Shown here in pieces: positions 24,680-33,524 of a stretch of 64,000 nucleotides of DNA (positions are counted from its first letter, which is position 1; each line of letters opens with the position of its first letter). This stretch comes from Oscillospiraceae bacterium. GTDB taxonomy: Bacteria; Bacillota; Clostridia; Oscillospirales; Acutalibacteraceae. The notes below the pieces were generated by a model, which worked only from the letters and a program-made list of their open reading frames with translations, was not told where the DNA came from and did no database searches. Location: NCBI GenBank assembly GCA_003526845.1, contig DPVM01000008.1, forward strand, positions 193,463-257,462. The letters run 5' to 3'. Position numbers and translations under genes: made by a program.

Positions 24680-25972
24680 TTATGCGTCAGCCTCAACAGC
24701 TTTAAATGCTTGGTCAAGGTCGGCAATAATGTCGTCGATATGCTCTGTACCGATTGAAAGTCTGATTGTGTTTGAGTGGATGTTTTGCTCCTCAAGCTCT
24801 TCAGGACTCAATTGGCTGTGAGTTGTTGTTGCCGGGTGAATAACAAGTGATTTAACATCGGCAACATTTGCAAGAATTGAGAAAATCTGAAGCGAGTCGA
24901 TGAATTTCTTTGCTTCTTTTTCGCCGCCCTTAATGTCAAATGTAAAGATTGAGCCTGCGCCGTTGGGAAAATACTTGTTATAAAGTTCGATATATCTTGA
25001 ATCAAGTGACGGGTGGTTGATTTTTTCAACAAGCGGATGATTGTTGAGGTATTCAATAACCTTTTTAGCGTTTTCAACATGTCTTTCAACGCGAAGCGAA
25101 AGTGTTTCTGTTCCCTGAAGGAGAAGAAATGCGTTAAACGGCGAAAGTGTTGCGCCTGTGTCACGAAGAATGATTGCGCGAATGTATGTTACGAATGCCG
25201 CAGGACCTACTGCGTCTGCAAAGCTGATGCCGTGATAACTCGGGTTTGGATCGGCAATCTGTGGGAATTTGCCCGATGCCTTCCAATCAAACTTGCCGCT
25301 TTCAACGATTACACCGCCGAGTGTTGTTCCGTGACCGCCGACAAATTTTGTTGCCGAGAAAGCAACGATGTCTGCGCCGTATTCAAACGGACGGATGAGG
25401 TAAGGCGTTGTGAATGTGTCATCAACAACAAGCGGAATGTTGTGCTTGTGCGCGATGTCTGCAACAGCCTGAATGTCGATGATGTTTGAATTCGGGTTGC
25501 CGAGTGTTTCGATAAATACAGCCTTTGTGTTTTCCTGAATAGCGGCCTCAAAGTTTGCCGGATCGTCAGGGTCAACAAATGTTGTTGTTACACCGTGCTG
25601 TGGGAATGTGTGCTCAAGATAGTTGTAGGTGCCGCCGTAAATTGTTTTTGCCGCAACAATGTGGTCGCCTGCCTGAGCAAGTGCTTGGAATGTGTAGGAA
25701 AGAGCAGCTGCACCCGATGCAACTGCAAGTCCTGCGGAGCCGCCTTCCAAAGCTGCGATTCTGTCCTCAAACACGCTTTGGGTTGAGTTTGTAAGTCTGC
25801 CGTAGATGTTACCTGCATCTGCAAGACCGAAACGAGCCTGTGCGTGGTCGCTGTTTTTGAATACATAAGATGTTGTTTGATAAATCGGAACTGCTCTTGC
25901 GTCGCTTGCCGGGTCGGGTTGTTCCTGTCCTACATGAAGTTGAAGTGTTTCAAATTTATAATTAGCCATTGT
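24680..25972 (-). CDS. metY: O-acetylhomoserine sulfhydrylase (MetY type)
   Basis: The 430-residue PLP enzyme forms homocysteine from O-acetylhomoserine and sulfide, or methionine from methanethiol. It belongs to the Cys/Met metabolism family: TIYGGTYNYLEHTF, FIETLGNPNSNIIDI, DDTFTTPYL and FSATKFVGGHGTTLGG with the PLP-binding lysine. The start MANYKFETLQLHVGQEQPD has AAAGGA nine bases upstream. A well-formed promoter with a short leader peptide lies upstream (26043-26178). It is a single-gene unit ending at the terminator shared with the ECF operon. Confidence 0.92.
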   Translation of the reverse strand, partial: TMANYKFETLQLHVGQEQPDPASDARAVPIYQTTSYVFKNSDHAQARFGLADAGNIYGRLTNSTQSVFEDRIAALEGGSAGLAVASGAAALSYTFQALAQAGDHIVAAKTIYGGTYNYLEHTFPQHGVTTTFVDPDDPANFEAAIQENTKAVFIETLGNPNSNIIDIQAVADIAHKHNIPLVVDDTFTTPYLIRPFEYGADIVAFSATKFVGGHGTTLGGVIVESGKFDWKASGKFPQIADPNPSYHGISFADAVGPAAFVTYIRAIILRDTGATLSPFNAFLLLQGTETLSLRVERHVENAKKVIEYLNNHPLVEKINHPSLDSRYIELYNKYFPNGAGSIFTFDIKGGEKEAKKFIDSLQIFSILANVADVKSLVIHPATTTHSQLSPEELEEQNIHSNTIRLSIGTEHIDDIIADLDQAFKAVEADA

Positions 25973-26042
25973 ATTAATTCCTTTCAAAATAAAAAATAGA
26001 TTTGTAAAAAAGTTGATTTCGTTTTGGTTTGTTTAAAGCGAA

Positions 26043-26099
26043 TCACATTCGTCCGAATCTGAAATTTTGCCTCAAAAGGGAAATGAACAATTTATTCAT
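26043..26099 (-). CDS. Leader peptide of metY (18 residues)
   Basis: Between the metY promoter and metY, an ATG with AGGAGG nine bases upstream opens a frame for MNKLFISLLRQNFRFGRM, followed by TGA. The ribosome binding site is the best in the neighbourhood and better than that of metY itself, so translation is likely. The peptide ends 71 bases before metY. It contains only one internal methionine, at its last position, and no cysteine, so simple stalling at Met codons is not obvious. Its role is unknown; control of metY translation is a reasonable guess. Confidence 0.55.
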   Translation of the reverse strand: MNKLFISLLRQNFRFGRM

Positions 26100-26149
26100 T
26101 GGGAAATCCTCCTAATGCCTACTAAAACCGTAGGTGATGTTATGGGTAT

Positions 26150-26178
26150 ATAATAACTCAAAATGCCTACCTTGTCAA
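26150..26178 (-). promoter_or_regulatory. metY promoter with CCTA/TAGG repeats
   Basis: On the minus strand TTGACA (26173-26178) and TATTAT (26150-26155) are 17 bases apart. ACCTA...GTAGG frames the -35 box, and CCTACTAAAACCGTAGG, read on the plus strand as CCTACGGTTTTAGTAGG, lies just downstream. Such pairs look like operators for a repressor, perhaps an Rrf2-type sulfur regulator. Confidence 0.75.
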
Positions 26179-26272
26179 TAGGTATTTTTAAATTTTTTAA
26201 AAAATTCGACTTTATATTTTTTTGTCGCTGTTATATAATGTATATAATATTTATAATATATGGTGTGATATT

Positions 26273-27025
26273 ATGCAAAGAGAACAGATAAAAAATGTCC
26301 TTAAAAAAGTGGAACACGGTGAACTTTCGGCAGATGACGCGCTTGACTTAATCAGGCTGCAACCCTACAAAGAACTCAGCTTTGCCAATGTAGACACAGC
26401 GCGTTCGTTGAGAAACGGCGTCGGCGAGGTGATTTACGGCGAGGGAAAAACCGCCGCGCAAATTGTATCAATTGCATCGGCTCTTTTTGAAAACGGTCAA
26501 AAAACGGTTTTGGTGACACGCATTGACGGCGAAAAAAAGCTTGCGCTTGAAAAACAATTTACCGTTGCCGAATACGATGAAACGGCGCGCATTGCTGTTC
26601 TCGGTGAAATTCCGACACCGAACGGACGCGGCAAAATCGCAGTTGTTTGCGCAGGCACAAGCGATTTGTATTGTGCAAACGAGGCGGCGGTGACAGCCGA
26701 GGCACTTGGCAATGAGGTTGAGCGAATTTATGATGTCGGTGTTGCAGGTATTCACAGATTGCTCGACAAAACGGAGTCGCTTATTGCTGCACGCGTTGTC
26801 ATTGCCGTTGCGGGTATGGAGGGCGCCCTTGCAAGTGTTGTCGGCGGTCTTGTCGATTGCCCTGTTATTGCAGTGCCGACAAGTGTTGGCTACGGCACAA
26901 ATTTCGGCGGAGTTACTCCGCTTTTTGCAATGCTCAATTCGTGCGCAAGCAATGTCACCGTTGTTAATATCGACAACGGATTCGGCGCAGCGTACAACGC
27001 AAGCATAATCAACCACCTTGATTGA
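26273..27025 (+). CDS. larB: LarB, pyridinium-3,5-biscarboxylic acid mononucleotide synthase
   Basis: The 250-residue protein is of the AIR-carboxylase-like LarB family, which carboxylates and activates nicotinic acid adenine dinucleotide for the nickel-pincer cofactor of lactate racemase. Seen are EVIYGEGKT, VCAGTSDL, YDVGVAGIHRLL, AVAGMEGALASVVGG and PTSVGYG, all family boxes. The ATG at 26273 is preferred over an upstream in-frame start that lies in the -10 region. larC follows 10 bases later. No larE or larA is in the window. Confidence 0.92.
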   Translation: MQREQIKNVLKKVEHGELSADDALDLIRLQPYKELSFANVDTARSLRNGVGEVIYGEGKTAAQIVSIASALFENGQKTVLVTRIDGEKKLALEKQFTVAEYDETARIAVLGEIPTPNGRGKIAVVCAGTSDLYCANEAAVTAEALGNEVERIYDVGVAGIHRLLDKTESLIAARVVIAVAGMEGALASVVGGLVDCPVIAVPTSVGYGTNFGGVTPLFAMLNSCASNVTVVNIDNGFGAAYNASIINHLD

Positions 27026-27035
27026 GAGATACAAT

Positions 27036-28202
27036 ATGAAAAAAGTATATTTTGAATGTAATATGGGCGCGGCAGGCGATATGCTTTGCGGCGCATTGCT
27101 TGACGCGATTGGTAAAGACGAAAGAGACAATATTGTTAAAAAACTAAATTCCGTCGGCTTTAAAAACGCAGAAATCAGTGCTTATGATGAAACAAGACGC
27201 GGCTTAAAAGGCACAAAGTTTAATGTAAAAACCGATTTGAACGATATACATAAGCACACTTCGATATCCGAAATTTTTGATATTATCGATGAATTGAATG
27301 TTGATTATAAAGTTAAAGAAAATGCAAAAAACATTTATAAAATCATTGCCGACGCGGAAAGCGAGGCGCACGGTGTACCGGTTGCCGATGTTCATTTGCA
27401 CGAGGTGGGGATGATTGATGCTGTGGCTGACATAGTTTCGTTTTGCTTTATTGTAAATGAAATCGGCATAACATCTATGCAAGTATCAACTATTACGACC
27501 GGATACGGCAAAGTTGAAACGGCGCATGGCATTATGGATGTTCCTGCTCCGGCAACAAAAATTATTTTGAGAGATACTTATACCTATGCCGGTGATATTG
27601 AGAGTGAACTTTGCACGCCGACGGGTGCGGCAATATTAAAATACTTTTGTTACAGTTTTGGTGACTGTTTTTATGACAGATATAAGGTGTTTCTTGACAA
27701 AATCGGATTCGGCATCGGAACAAAAGAGTTTGAAAAACTCAATTGCGTTACGGCATTTCTCGTCACGCGTGATTTTGAGGAAACGGAAGAAGTGTACGAA
27801 CTCCGTTGCGAAATCGACGATATGACGGGCGAGGAAATGGGTTATGCCATAAACAAACTGCTTGCACTCGGTGCGCTTGACGCATATGTTCAAAATATTG
27901 TAATGAAAAAATCGCGCCCGGCATTTTTGCTTACCGTGATTGTCAACAGGATTGACAAAAGTCTGTTTATAAGGCAAATATTTAAGCATACCACTACGCT
28001 CGGTGTCCGCATCTTGGAATGTGAAAGGTATCGTCTTTCGCGTGAAATTAAAGAGTATGAAAAAGTACGCGTAAAACGCTCGTCGGGTTTCGGCGCTGAA
28101 AAAATCAAAATCGAATATGACGATATTGCAAAATTTGCCGACGAAAACAATTTGTCATTTTTCAAGGCGAGAGAACAATTGATTGATAAAATTGATAAAT
28201 AA
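27036..28202 (+). CDS. larC: LarC, nickel insertion protein
   Basis: The 388-residue protein inserts nickel into the sulfur-bearing pincer precursor. The N-terminal half (FECNMGAAGDMLCGALLDA, VHLHEVGMIDAVADI) and the C-terminal half (CEIDDMTGEEMGYAI, SSGFGAEKIKIEYDD) are encoded in one frame. In Lactiplantibacillus plantarum these halves are joined by a programmed frameshift, which is not needed here. GAGAG lies before the ATG at 27036. It is co-transcribed with larB. Confidence 0.92.
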   Translation: MKKVYFECNMGAAGDMLCGALLDAIGKDERDNIVKKLNSVGFKNAEISAYDETRRGLKGTKFNVKTDLNDIHKHTSISEIFDIIDELNVDYKVKENAKNIYKIIADAESEAHGVPVADVHLHEVGMIDAVADIVSFCFIVNEIGITSMQVSTITTGYGKVETAHGIMDVPAPATKIILRDTYTYAGDIESELCTPTGAAILKYFCYSFGDCFYDRYKVFLDKIGFGIGTKEFEKLNCVTAFLVTRDFEETEEVYELRCEIDDMTGEEMGYAINKLLALGALDAYVQNIVMKKSRPAFLLTVIVNRIDKSLFIRQIFKHTTTLGVRILECERYRLSREIKEYEKVRVKRSSGFGAEKIKIEYDDIAKFADENNLSFFKAREQLIDKIDK

Positions 28203-28226
28203 AATATTAAAAGAGAAGATAAACTA

Positions 28227-28255
28227 TTGAAATTGCACAAATATAATGATAAAAT
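28227..28255 (+). promoter_or_regulatory. Promoter of the methylmalonate-semialdehyde dehydrogenase gene
   Basis: TTGAAA (28227-28232), 17 bases, TAAAAT (28250-28255), with GAGGTAA before the ATG at 28292. Confidence 0.6.
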
Positions 28256-28291
28256 AAATCGATTAATTTTATTATTATGTGAGGTAATTTT

Positions 28292-29797
28292 ATGGAAAAA
28301 CTTAAATATTTTGTAAACGGTGAGTTTAAGGACTCAAAAACCGACACATGGTACGATTTGCACAATCCGTCAACGGGCGAGGTTACCGGTCAGGCTCCGT
28401 GTTGCACAAACGATGAAGTGCTTGAGGCTATTGCCGCTGCAAAGGCTGCGTTCCCTGCTTGGAAAAACACCCCTGCAAGGAAAAGGGCACAGGTGCTTTA
28501 CAGAGTGCGTGAGCTTTTGATTGAGCATATGGATGAGCTTACAATGCTTGTCTGCGAGGAAAACGGCAAAACGTGGTCGGAGGCGGCAGGCGATGTCGGC
28601 AAGGCGCAGGAGGGTACGGAACTTGCAACGCAGGCACCGTCGCTTATGATGGGTGAAAGTCTTATGGACGCGTCAACAGGCTTTGATACTGTTAAATACA
28701 GAGAGGCTCTCGGCGTTTTTGCCGGAATTGTTCCGGTTAATTTCCCGGCTATGATTCCGTTTGGATGGATGGCTCCCGTTTGCATCGCCTGTGGCAACAC
28801 AATGGTGCTCAAGGCGGCTTCACTCACTCCGCGCACCGCTATGGCAATCGCAAAACTCTATAAGGAGGCAGGCGTGCCCGATGGCGTTCTCAATATCGTT
28901 ACCTGCTCAAGAAATGAGATTAATACAATACTCGAACACCCCGATGTAAAAGGAATTACTTTTGTCGGCTCTACTCCGGTCGGTCTTAAAATTTATGAAA
29001 AAGCGGCGGCTAACGGAAAGAGATGTCAGGCGCTTTGTCAAGCCAAAAACCATGCTCTTGTTATGGAGGATTGCGCTCTTGAAAGAACAGTTGCCGGAAT
29101 TATCAATTCGGCATTCGGCTGCGGCGGTCAAAGATGTATGGCGCTTGCGTGCTGTGTAGTTCAGGAGTCTATTCACGATAAATTTGTTGCGGAATTAAAA
29201 TCACAGATTAAATCAGTTAACTGCGGACCTGCGTGGGATAAAAACACACGCCTCGGTCCGATTACATACGAAAAGCATTACAAAGAGGTCCTTGCCGATA
29301 TTGAAAAGGGTATCAATGAGGGTGCTGATCTCATTGTCGACGGCAGAAATCCGCAGGTTCCGGCAGGGTATGAAAACGGCTATTTTGTCGGTGCAACTGT
29401 TTTTGATAATGTAACGGCTGATATGACAATCGGCGATGAGGAAGTGTTCGGTCCCGTTCTTTGCATAAAGACTTGCAAGGACTTTGAGGACGGACTTGCA
29501 ATTATGAATGCAAATCCGTATGCAAACGGCTCCGTTATATATACTCAAAGCGGCTATTATGCACGCCAATTTGCAAGATATACAGACGGCGGTCAGGTCG
29601 GAATCAATGTCGGTATTCCTGTTCCTGTCGGATTTGTTCCGTTCAGCGGTCATAAACAATCATTCTTCGGCGATTTGCATTGTCTCGGCAAGGATGCATA
29701 CAGATTCTTTACCGAGTCAAAATCAGTAACTCAGCACTGGTTTGACGAGGAGGAGAAAAAAGCAAAAGAGGTTGATACCTGGGACGGTTTGCTTTAA
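28292..29797 (+). CDS. mmsA: CoA-acylating methylmalonate-semialdehyde dehydrogenase
   Basis: The 501-residue aldehyde dehydrogenase family protein matches the MmsA/IolA group, which converts methylmalonate (or malonate) semialdehyde to propionyl-CoA (or acetyl-CoA) with NAD. Motifs seen: NPSTGEVTGQAP, VPVNFPAMIPFGWM, FVGSTPVG and GCGGQRCMA, with the catalytic cysteine and no nearby catalytic glutamate, as expected in this group. It is transcribed alone and ends at a strong terminator. Valine or inositol catabolism genes are not adjacent, so the physiological substrate is open. Confidence 0.9.
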   Translation: MEKLKYFVNGEFKDSKTDTWYDLHNPSTGEVTGQAPCCTNDEVLEAIAAAKAAFPAWKNTPARKRAQVLYRVRELLIEHMDELTMLVCEENGKTWSEAAGDVGKAQEGTELATQAPSLMMGESLMDASTGFDTVKYREALGVFAGIVPVNFPAMIPFGWMAPVCIACGNTMVLKAASLTPRTAMAIAKLYKEAGVPDGVLNIVTCSRNEINTILEHPDVKGITFVGSTPVGLKIYEKAAANGKRCQALCQAKNHALVMEDCALERTVAGIINSAFGCGGQRCMALACCVVQESIHDKFVAELKSQIKSVNCGPAWDKNTRLGPITYEKHYKEVLADIEKGINEGADLIVDGRNPQVPAGYENGYFVGATVFDNVTADMTIGDEEVFGPVLCIKTCKDFEDGLAIMNANPYANGSVIYTQSGYYARQFARYTDGGQVGINVGIPVPVGFVPFSGHKQSFFGDLHCLGKDAYRFFTESKSVTQHWFDEEEKKAKEVDTWDGLL

Positions 29798-29810
29798 TTT
29801 AAACAAAACG

Positions 29811-29855
29811 GCGGTGTGCATTGATACACGATGCACACCGCTTTACTGTTTTTTC
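29811..29855 (+). terminator. Terminator of mmsA
   Basis: GCGGTGTGCAT and ATGCACACCGC form an 11-bp perfect stem followed by a T-rich tract. Confidence 0.9.
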
Positions 29856-29865
29856 ATAAAATTTA

Positions 29866-29920
29866 GACGAAAAACGCCCACTGCACTGCCGTTAATCGGT
29901 TGCGGTGGGTGTTTTTTATC
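29866..29920 (-). terminator. Terminator of pcrA
   Basis: On the minus strand ACACCCACCGCAACCG pairs with the CGGCAGTGCAGTGGGCG arm and is followed by TTTTT. It lies just after the pcrA stop. Confidence 0.8.
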
Positions 29921-29928
29921 TGATAATA

Positions 29929-32226
29929 TTATATTTTTTCGAGTTTAGCAAATTTTGCCATAAGCTTTTTTGTTCCTGCTCTGTCAAACGCAACCTCAAG
30001 CAAGGTATCGTTGCCCATCGGTGTTTGCGACAAAATCACACCGGTGCCGAATGCCTTGTGACGCACCGTGTCGCCGACCGAGTATGCAACATCGCTTGCC
30101 TGCATTTTTGGCTGAACCTGACCGAATTGATGAGCAGCAGAACTGCTTTGGTGAGCCGAGCCGATTGGTGTCGATTTGCTGTATTTATGCGGTTTTGACG
30201 GTGAGCCGAATCCCGACGAATAACCTTTGTTAGTTGAGTATCCTCCGCCGAAATCGTATGTTCGCGATACCTTTGAAACTGTTTTGTCTTCGGTGATATT
30301 GCTCGGAATTTCTCTCAAAAAGCGTGACGGCATATTTCTGTCTGTTCTGCCGTAGAGCATACGCTGTCTTGCATTGACGAGATAGAGTTTTTCGCGCGCT
30401 CTTGTGATGCCTACATAGGCAAGGCGGCGCTCCTCCTCCAAATCCTCGTCGCTGTAAAGGCTTTGGTTGCCCGGGAAAATGCCCTCTTCAAGTCCGGGAA
30501 TGAACACAATGGGAAATTCAAGTCCTTTTGCGGCGTGAAGCGTCATAAGCACAACTGCATCGTCATCCTCGTTATACGAATCAATATCGGAAACAAGGGC
30601 AACATCCTCAAGAAAGTCCGTCAAATCAAATTCGGGGTCTTCCTCCTGATATTTGATGAGCATTGACGAAAGCTCCTGAACATTGTTTTTTCTGTCCTCG
30701 GCTTTTGCCGGCTCGTCCTCTTCGTCGATGAAGTCAAAATATTTTGTTTCGTCAAGAATTTCTTGCAACAAATCGTTGGGACTCATACCTTCTTCAAGGC
30801 AAGCCTGAAAATGTCTTATCATTGCGGTGAATGCCTTGAGCTTGCCTGCCGAGCGCGATGTTTTTGCGAACTCGTCTGCCTGCTCACAAACCTCAAATGC
30901 CGTCATTTTGTTGACTGCGGCGATTTCGAGAATGTAGTTAAACATTGTGTCTCCGATTCCGCGTTTCGGCGTGTTGATTATCCTTTGGAGGCGCACATTG
31001 TCGGCAGGGTTGTTGATGACGGCAAAGTATGAAACGATGTCCTTGATTTCTTTTCTGTCAAAGAAACGGTTGCCGCCGATGATTTTGTATGAAATGCCCG
31101 ATTTCGCAAGCATAATTTCTATGTTTCGCGATTGTGCGTTCATTCTGTATAAAACGGCGTGGTCTTTATAGCGTTTGCCGTTTTTGACATTTTCATTTAT
31201 TTCGTCGATTATAAATTGAGCCTCGCCCATTTCGCTGTCGGCGGTGTAGAGAACGATTTTTTCGCCCTCCTTGCCGGCATATGAGCGCAGCCTCTTGTCT
31301 GCAAGTCGGGTTTTGTTGTTTTTGATAACTGCGTTTGCGGCGTCAAGAATATTTTGCATCGAGCGATAGTTTTCTGCAAGTTGAAGTTGAATAACCTTTA
31401 CGCCCTCTTTTTCGTATCTCTCCTTAAAGCGCATAATGTTTTCGATTGTTGCGCCTCTGAAACGATAAATGCTTTGATCATCGTCGCCGACAACACAGAT
31501 GTTGTGGTATCCGTCAGCAAGGAGATATGTAAGTATGTATTGCGCATAGCTTGTGTCCTGATACTCGTCAACAATTACATATTTGAACTGATTTTGATAC
31601 AATTCAAGCACATCCTCGTTTTGCTTTAAAAGCTGAACGGTGTTGAAAATCATATCGTCAAAATCCATAGCGTCTGCGCGCTTTAATTCATTTTGATATT
31701 CTTCATAGCATTGCGCAATTTTTGCTTTGCGAAAATCGTTGACAGTTGACGCCTTGTATTCGCGACAGTCGATAAGACTGTCTTTTGCGTGGCTGATTTC
31801 GTTCAAAATCGCTCTGTGATTAAGAAACTTATCCTCAATTCCGAGCGACTTTTGCACACGTTTCATAACTCGCTTCTGGTCATCAGTGTCATATATTGTG
31901 AAATGCTGTGTGTATCCGAGTCTGTCGGCAAAGCGGCGCAAAATTCTGCCGCACATTGAGTGAAAAGTGTGCGCCCAAATATCGTTTGCCTCTTCGCCGA
32001 CGGTATTTATCAAACGCTCCTTAAGCTCGCCTGCCGCCTTGTTGGTGAAAGTGATTGCAAGCACCTGCCATGGGCGTGCATAGCCGTCTGATATGATATG
32101 CTCAATTCTTTTAACTATAGTTGCCGTTTTACCTGTTCCGGCGCCGGCAACAACAAGCACCGGTCCGTCGATTGTGTCGATAACCTGTTGCTGTTCTCTG
32201 TTTGGTTTTACTGCGTCCTTATTCAT
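29929..32226 (-). CDS. pcrA: PcrA/UvrD-type DNA helicase
   Basis: The 765-residue superfamily 1A 3'-5' helicase is used in repair and replication-fork upkeep. Motifs: VVAGAGTGKTATIVKRI (Walker A), TFTNKAAGELKER, VIVDEYQDTS (Walker B), GDDDQSIYRFRGA, LAENYRS, LMTLHAAKGLEFP and YVGITRAREKLY. The C-terminal tail ends with the PcrA-type SVGDTVRHKAFGTG unit. GAGGAAAA precedes the ATG at 32226. A hairpin terminator of the oad genes sits directly upstream of this ribosome site. Confidence 0.95.
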   Translation of the reverse strand: MNKDAVKPNREQQQVIDTIDGPVLVVAGAGTGKTATIVKRIEHIISDGYARPWQVLAITFTNKAAGELKERLINTVGEEANDIWAHTFHSMCGRILRRFADRLGYTQHFTIYDTDDQKRVMKRVQKSLGIEDKFLNHRAILNEISHAKDSLIDCREYKASTVNDFRKAKIAQCYEEYQNELKRADAMDFDDMIFNTVQLLKQNEDVLELYQNQFKYVIVDEYQDTSYAQYILTYLLADGYHNICVVGDDDQSIYRFRGATIENIMRFKERYEKEGVKVIQLQLAENYRSMQNILDAANAVIKNNKTRLADKRLRSYAGKEGEKIVLYTADSEMGEAQFIIDEINENVKNGKRYKDHAVLYRMNAQSRNIEIMLAKSGISYKIIGGNRFFDRKEIKDIVSYFAVINNPADNVRLQRIINTPKRGIGDTMFNYILEIAAVNKMTAFEVCEQADEFAKTSRSAGKLKAFTAMIRHFQACLEEGMSPNDLLQEILDETKYFDFIDEEDEPAKAEDRKNNVQELSSMLIKYQEEDPEFDLTDFLEDVALVSDIDSYNEDDDAVVLMTLHAAKGLEFPIVFIPGLEEGIFPGNQSLYSDEDLEEERRLAYVGITRAREKLYLVNARQRMLYGRTDRNMPSRFLREIPSNITEDKTVSKVSRTYDFGGGYSTNKGYSSGFGSPSKPHKYSKSTPIGSAHQSSSAAHQFGQVQPKMQASDVAYSVGDTVRHKAFGTGVILSQTPMGNDTLLEVAFDRAGTKKLMAKFAKLEKI

Positions 32227-32236
32227 AATTTTCCTC

Positions 32237-32280
32237 AAAAAATAAGCGGCGTGAAGCGGGGAGAACCCACATCACACCGC
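32237..32280 (-). terminator. Terminator of oadG-oadB, directly before pcrA
   Basis: On the minus strand GCGGTGTGATGTGGG and CCCCGCTTCACGCCGC pair around TTCT, followed by TTATTTTTT. The pcrA ribosome site starts right after the T-run, so read-through would feed pcrA. Confidence 0.75.
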
Positions 32281-32306
32281 ATTGTGATTATGTGATTAAA
32301 TGTTTA

Positions 32307-33512
32307 TCAGCCTAAAAGAGTAAGAAGAATACCTGCTGCTACGGCTGAACCGATAACGCCCGATACATTCGGACCCATTGCGTGCATAAGAAGGAAGTTT
32401 GTCGGATTTTCTCTCTGACCTTCTTTCTGAGATACACGCGCCGCCATAGGAACTGCCGATACACCGGCTGAACCAATAAGCGGATTAACCTTGCCCTTAG
32501 TGCATATATACATAATTTTGCCGAAGAGCACGCCGCCTGCAGTGCCGAATGAAAATGCGATAAGACCGAGAATAACGACCTTGATTGTGTTCCAGTTAAG
32601 GAATGACTGCGCATTTGTTGTTGCACCTACGGAGATACCCAAAAGAATTGTGATAATGTTCATCAACTCGTTTTGAGCGGCTTTTGCGATACGCTCTGTT
32701 CTTCCGCTTTCTTTAAGCAGGTTGCCGAGCATAAGCATGCCGACAAGAGATGCCGCATCGGGAAGAAGAAGCGAAACGATAACGGTTACGATAATTGGGA
32801 AAAGAATTTTTTCAAGTTTTGAAACGGGGCGAAGTGTTTTCATTACAACGCTACGCTCTTTTTTGGTTGTGAGCGCTCTCATAATAGGCGGTTGGATAAC
32901 CGGAACGAGAGCCATATATGAGTATGCCGCAACGGCAATTGTGCCGAGCATTGCCGGCGCAAGCTTTGATGTTACGAAAATAGCTGTCGGGCCGTCTGCA
33001 CCGCCGATGATAGCGATTGAGCCTGCCTGCTGTGGGTCAAAACCTAAAACGATTGCAAGAACATATGCAACGAAAATACCGAGCTGAGCCGCAGCACCCA
33101 TAAGGAATGACGACGGACTTGCGATAAGTGACGAGAAATCTGTCATAGAGCCGATGCCAAGGAAGATAAGCGGTGGATAAATTCCTGCCTTAACTCCGAA
33201 GTAAAGAAAGTCCATAAGACCCGGTGTGCAGCCGACATATTCGCCTCTGCCCTTGAGAAGGTCGAAAAATCCTGCAAGGTCGTGGTATTGAACTGCGAGG
33301 TTTGCATTCGGAAGGTTTGCAAGAAGCATACCGAATGCGATAGGAATCATGAGCAATGGCTCAAATCCCTTTTTGATACCGAGCCAAAGGAACAAGAAAG
33401 AAACCAAAATCATAATGAGGTTTTTGTATCCTTCGCCGGTGAATAAATAAGCGTAGCCGCTGTTTGCGAAAATGCTTGAGATTACATCCCAAACACCATA
33501 TAAGATTTCCAT
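32307..33512 (-). CDS. oadB: Sodium-pumping decarboxylase beta subunit
   Basis: The 401-residue membrane protein has about ten hydrophobic segments and IIGGADGPTAIFVTSKLAP, the aspartate region of OadB/GcdB/MmdB. This subunit couples removal of CO2 from biotin to Na+ export. The downstream NMITILLGISVGATTNAQSFL segment is also conserved. It lies 12 bases after oadG. The carboxyltransferase and biotin carrier subunits are not next to it, so the decarboxylated acid (oxaloacetate, methylmalonyl-CoA or glutaconyl-CoA) is undecided. Confidence 0.92.
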   Translation of the reverse strand: MEILYGVWDVISSIFANSGYAYLFTGEGYKNLIMILVSFLFLWLGIKKGFEPLLMIPIAFGMLLANLPNANLAVQYHDLAGFFDLLKGRGEYVGCTPGLMDFLYFGVKAGIYPPLIFLGIGSMTDFSSLIASPSSFLMGAAAQLGIFVAYVLAIVLGFDPQQAGSIAIIGGADGPTAIFVTSKLAPAMLGTIAVAAYSYMALVPVIQPPIMRALTTKKERSVVMKTLRPVSKLEKILFPIIVTVIVSLLLPDAASLVGMLMLGNLLKESGRTERIAKAAQNELMNIITILLGISVGATTNAQSFLNWNTIKVVILGLIAFSFGTAGGVLFGKIMYICTKGKVNPLIGSAGVSAVPMAARVSQKEGQRENPTNFLLMHAMGPNVSGVIGSAVAAGILLTLLG

Positions 33513-33524
33513 TTATTTATCCTC

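Noticed and set aside
26000..26180. SAM riboswitch or T-box upstream of metY
   Set aside because: No conserved core of either class is visible, and the region holds a short leader frame instead.
29866..29920. Hairpin as part of a CRISPR or repeat array
   Set aside because: It is a single copy next to a gene end with a T-run, so an ordinary terminator.
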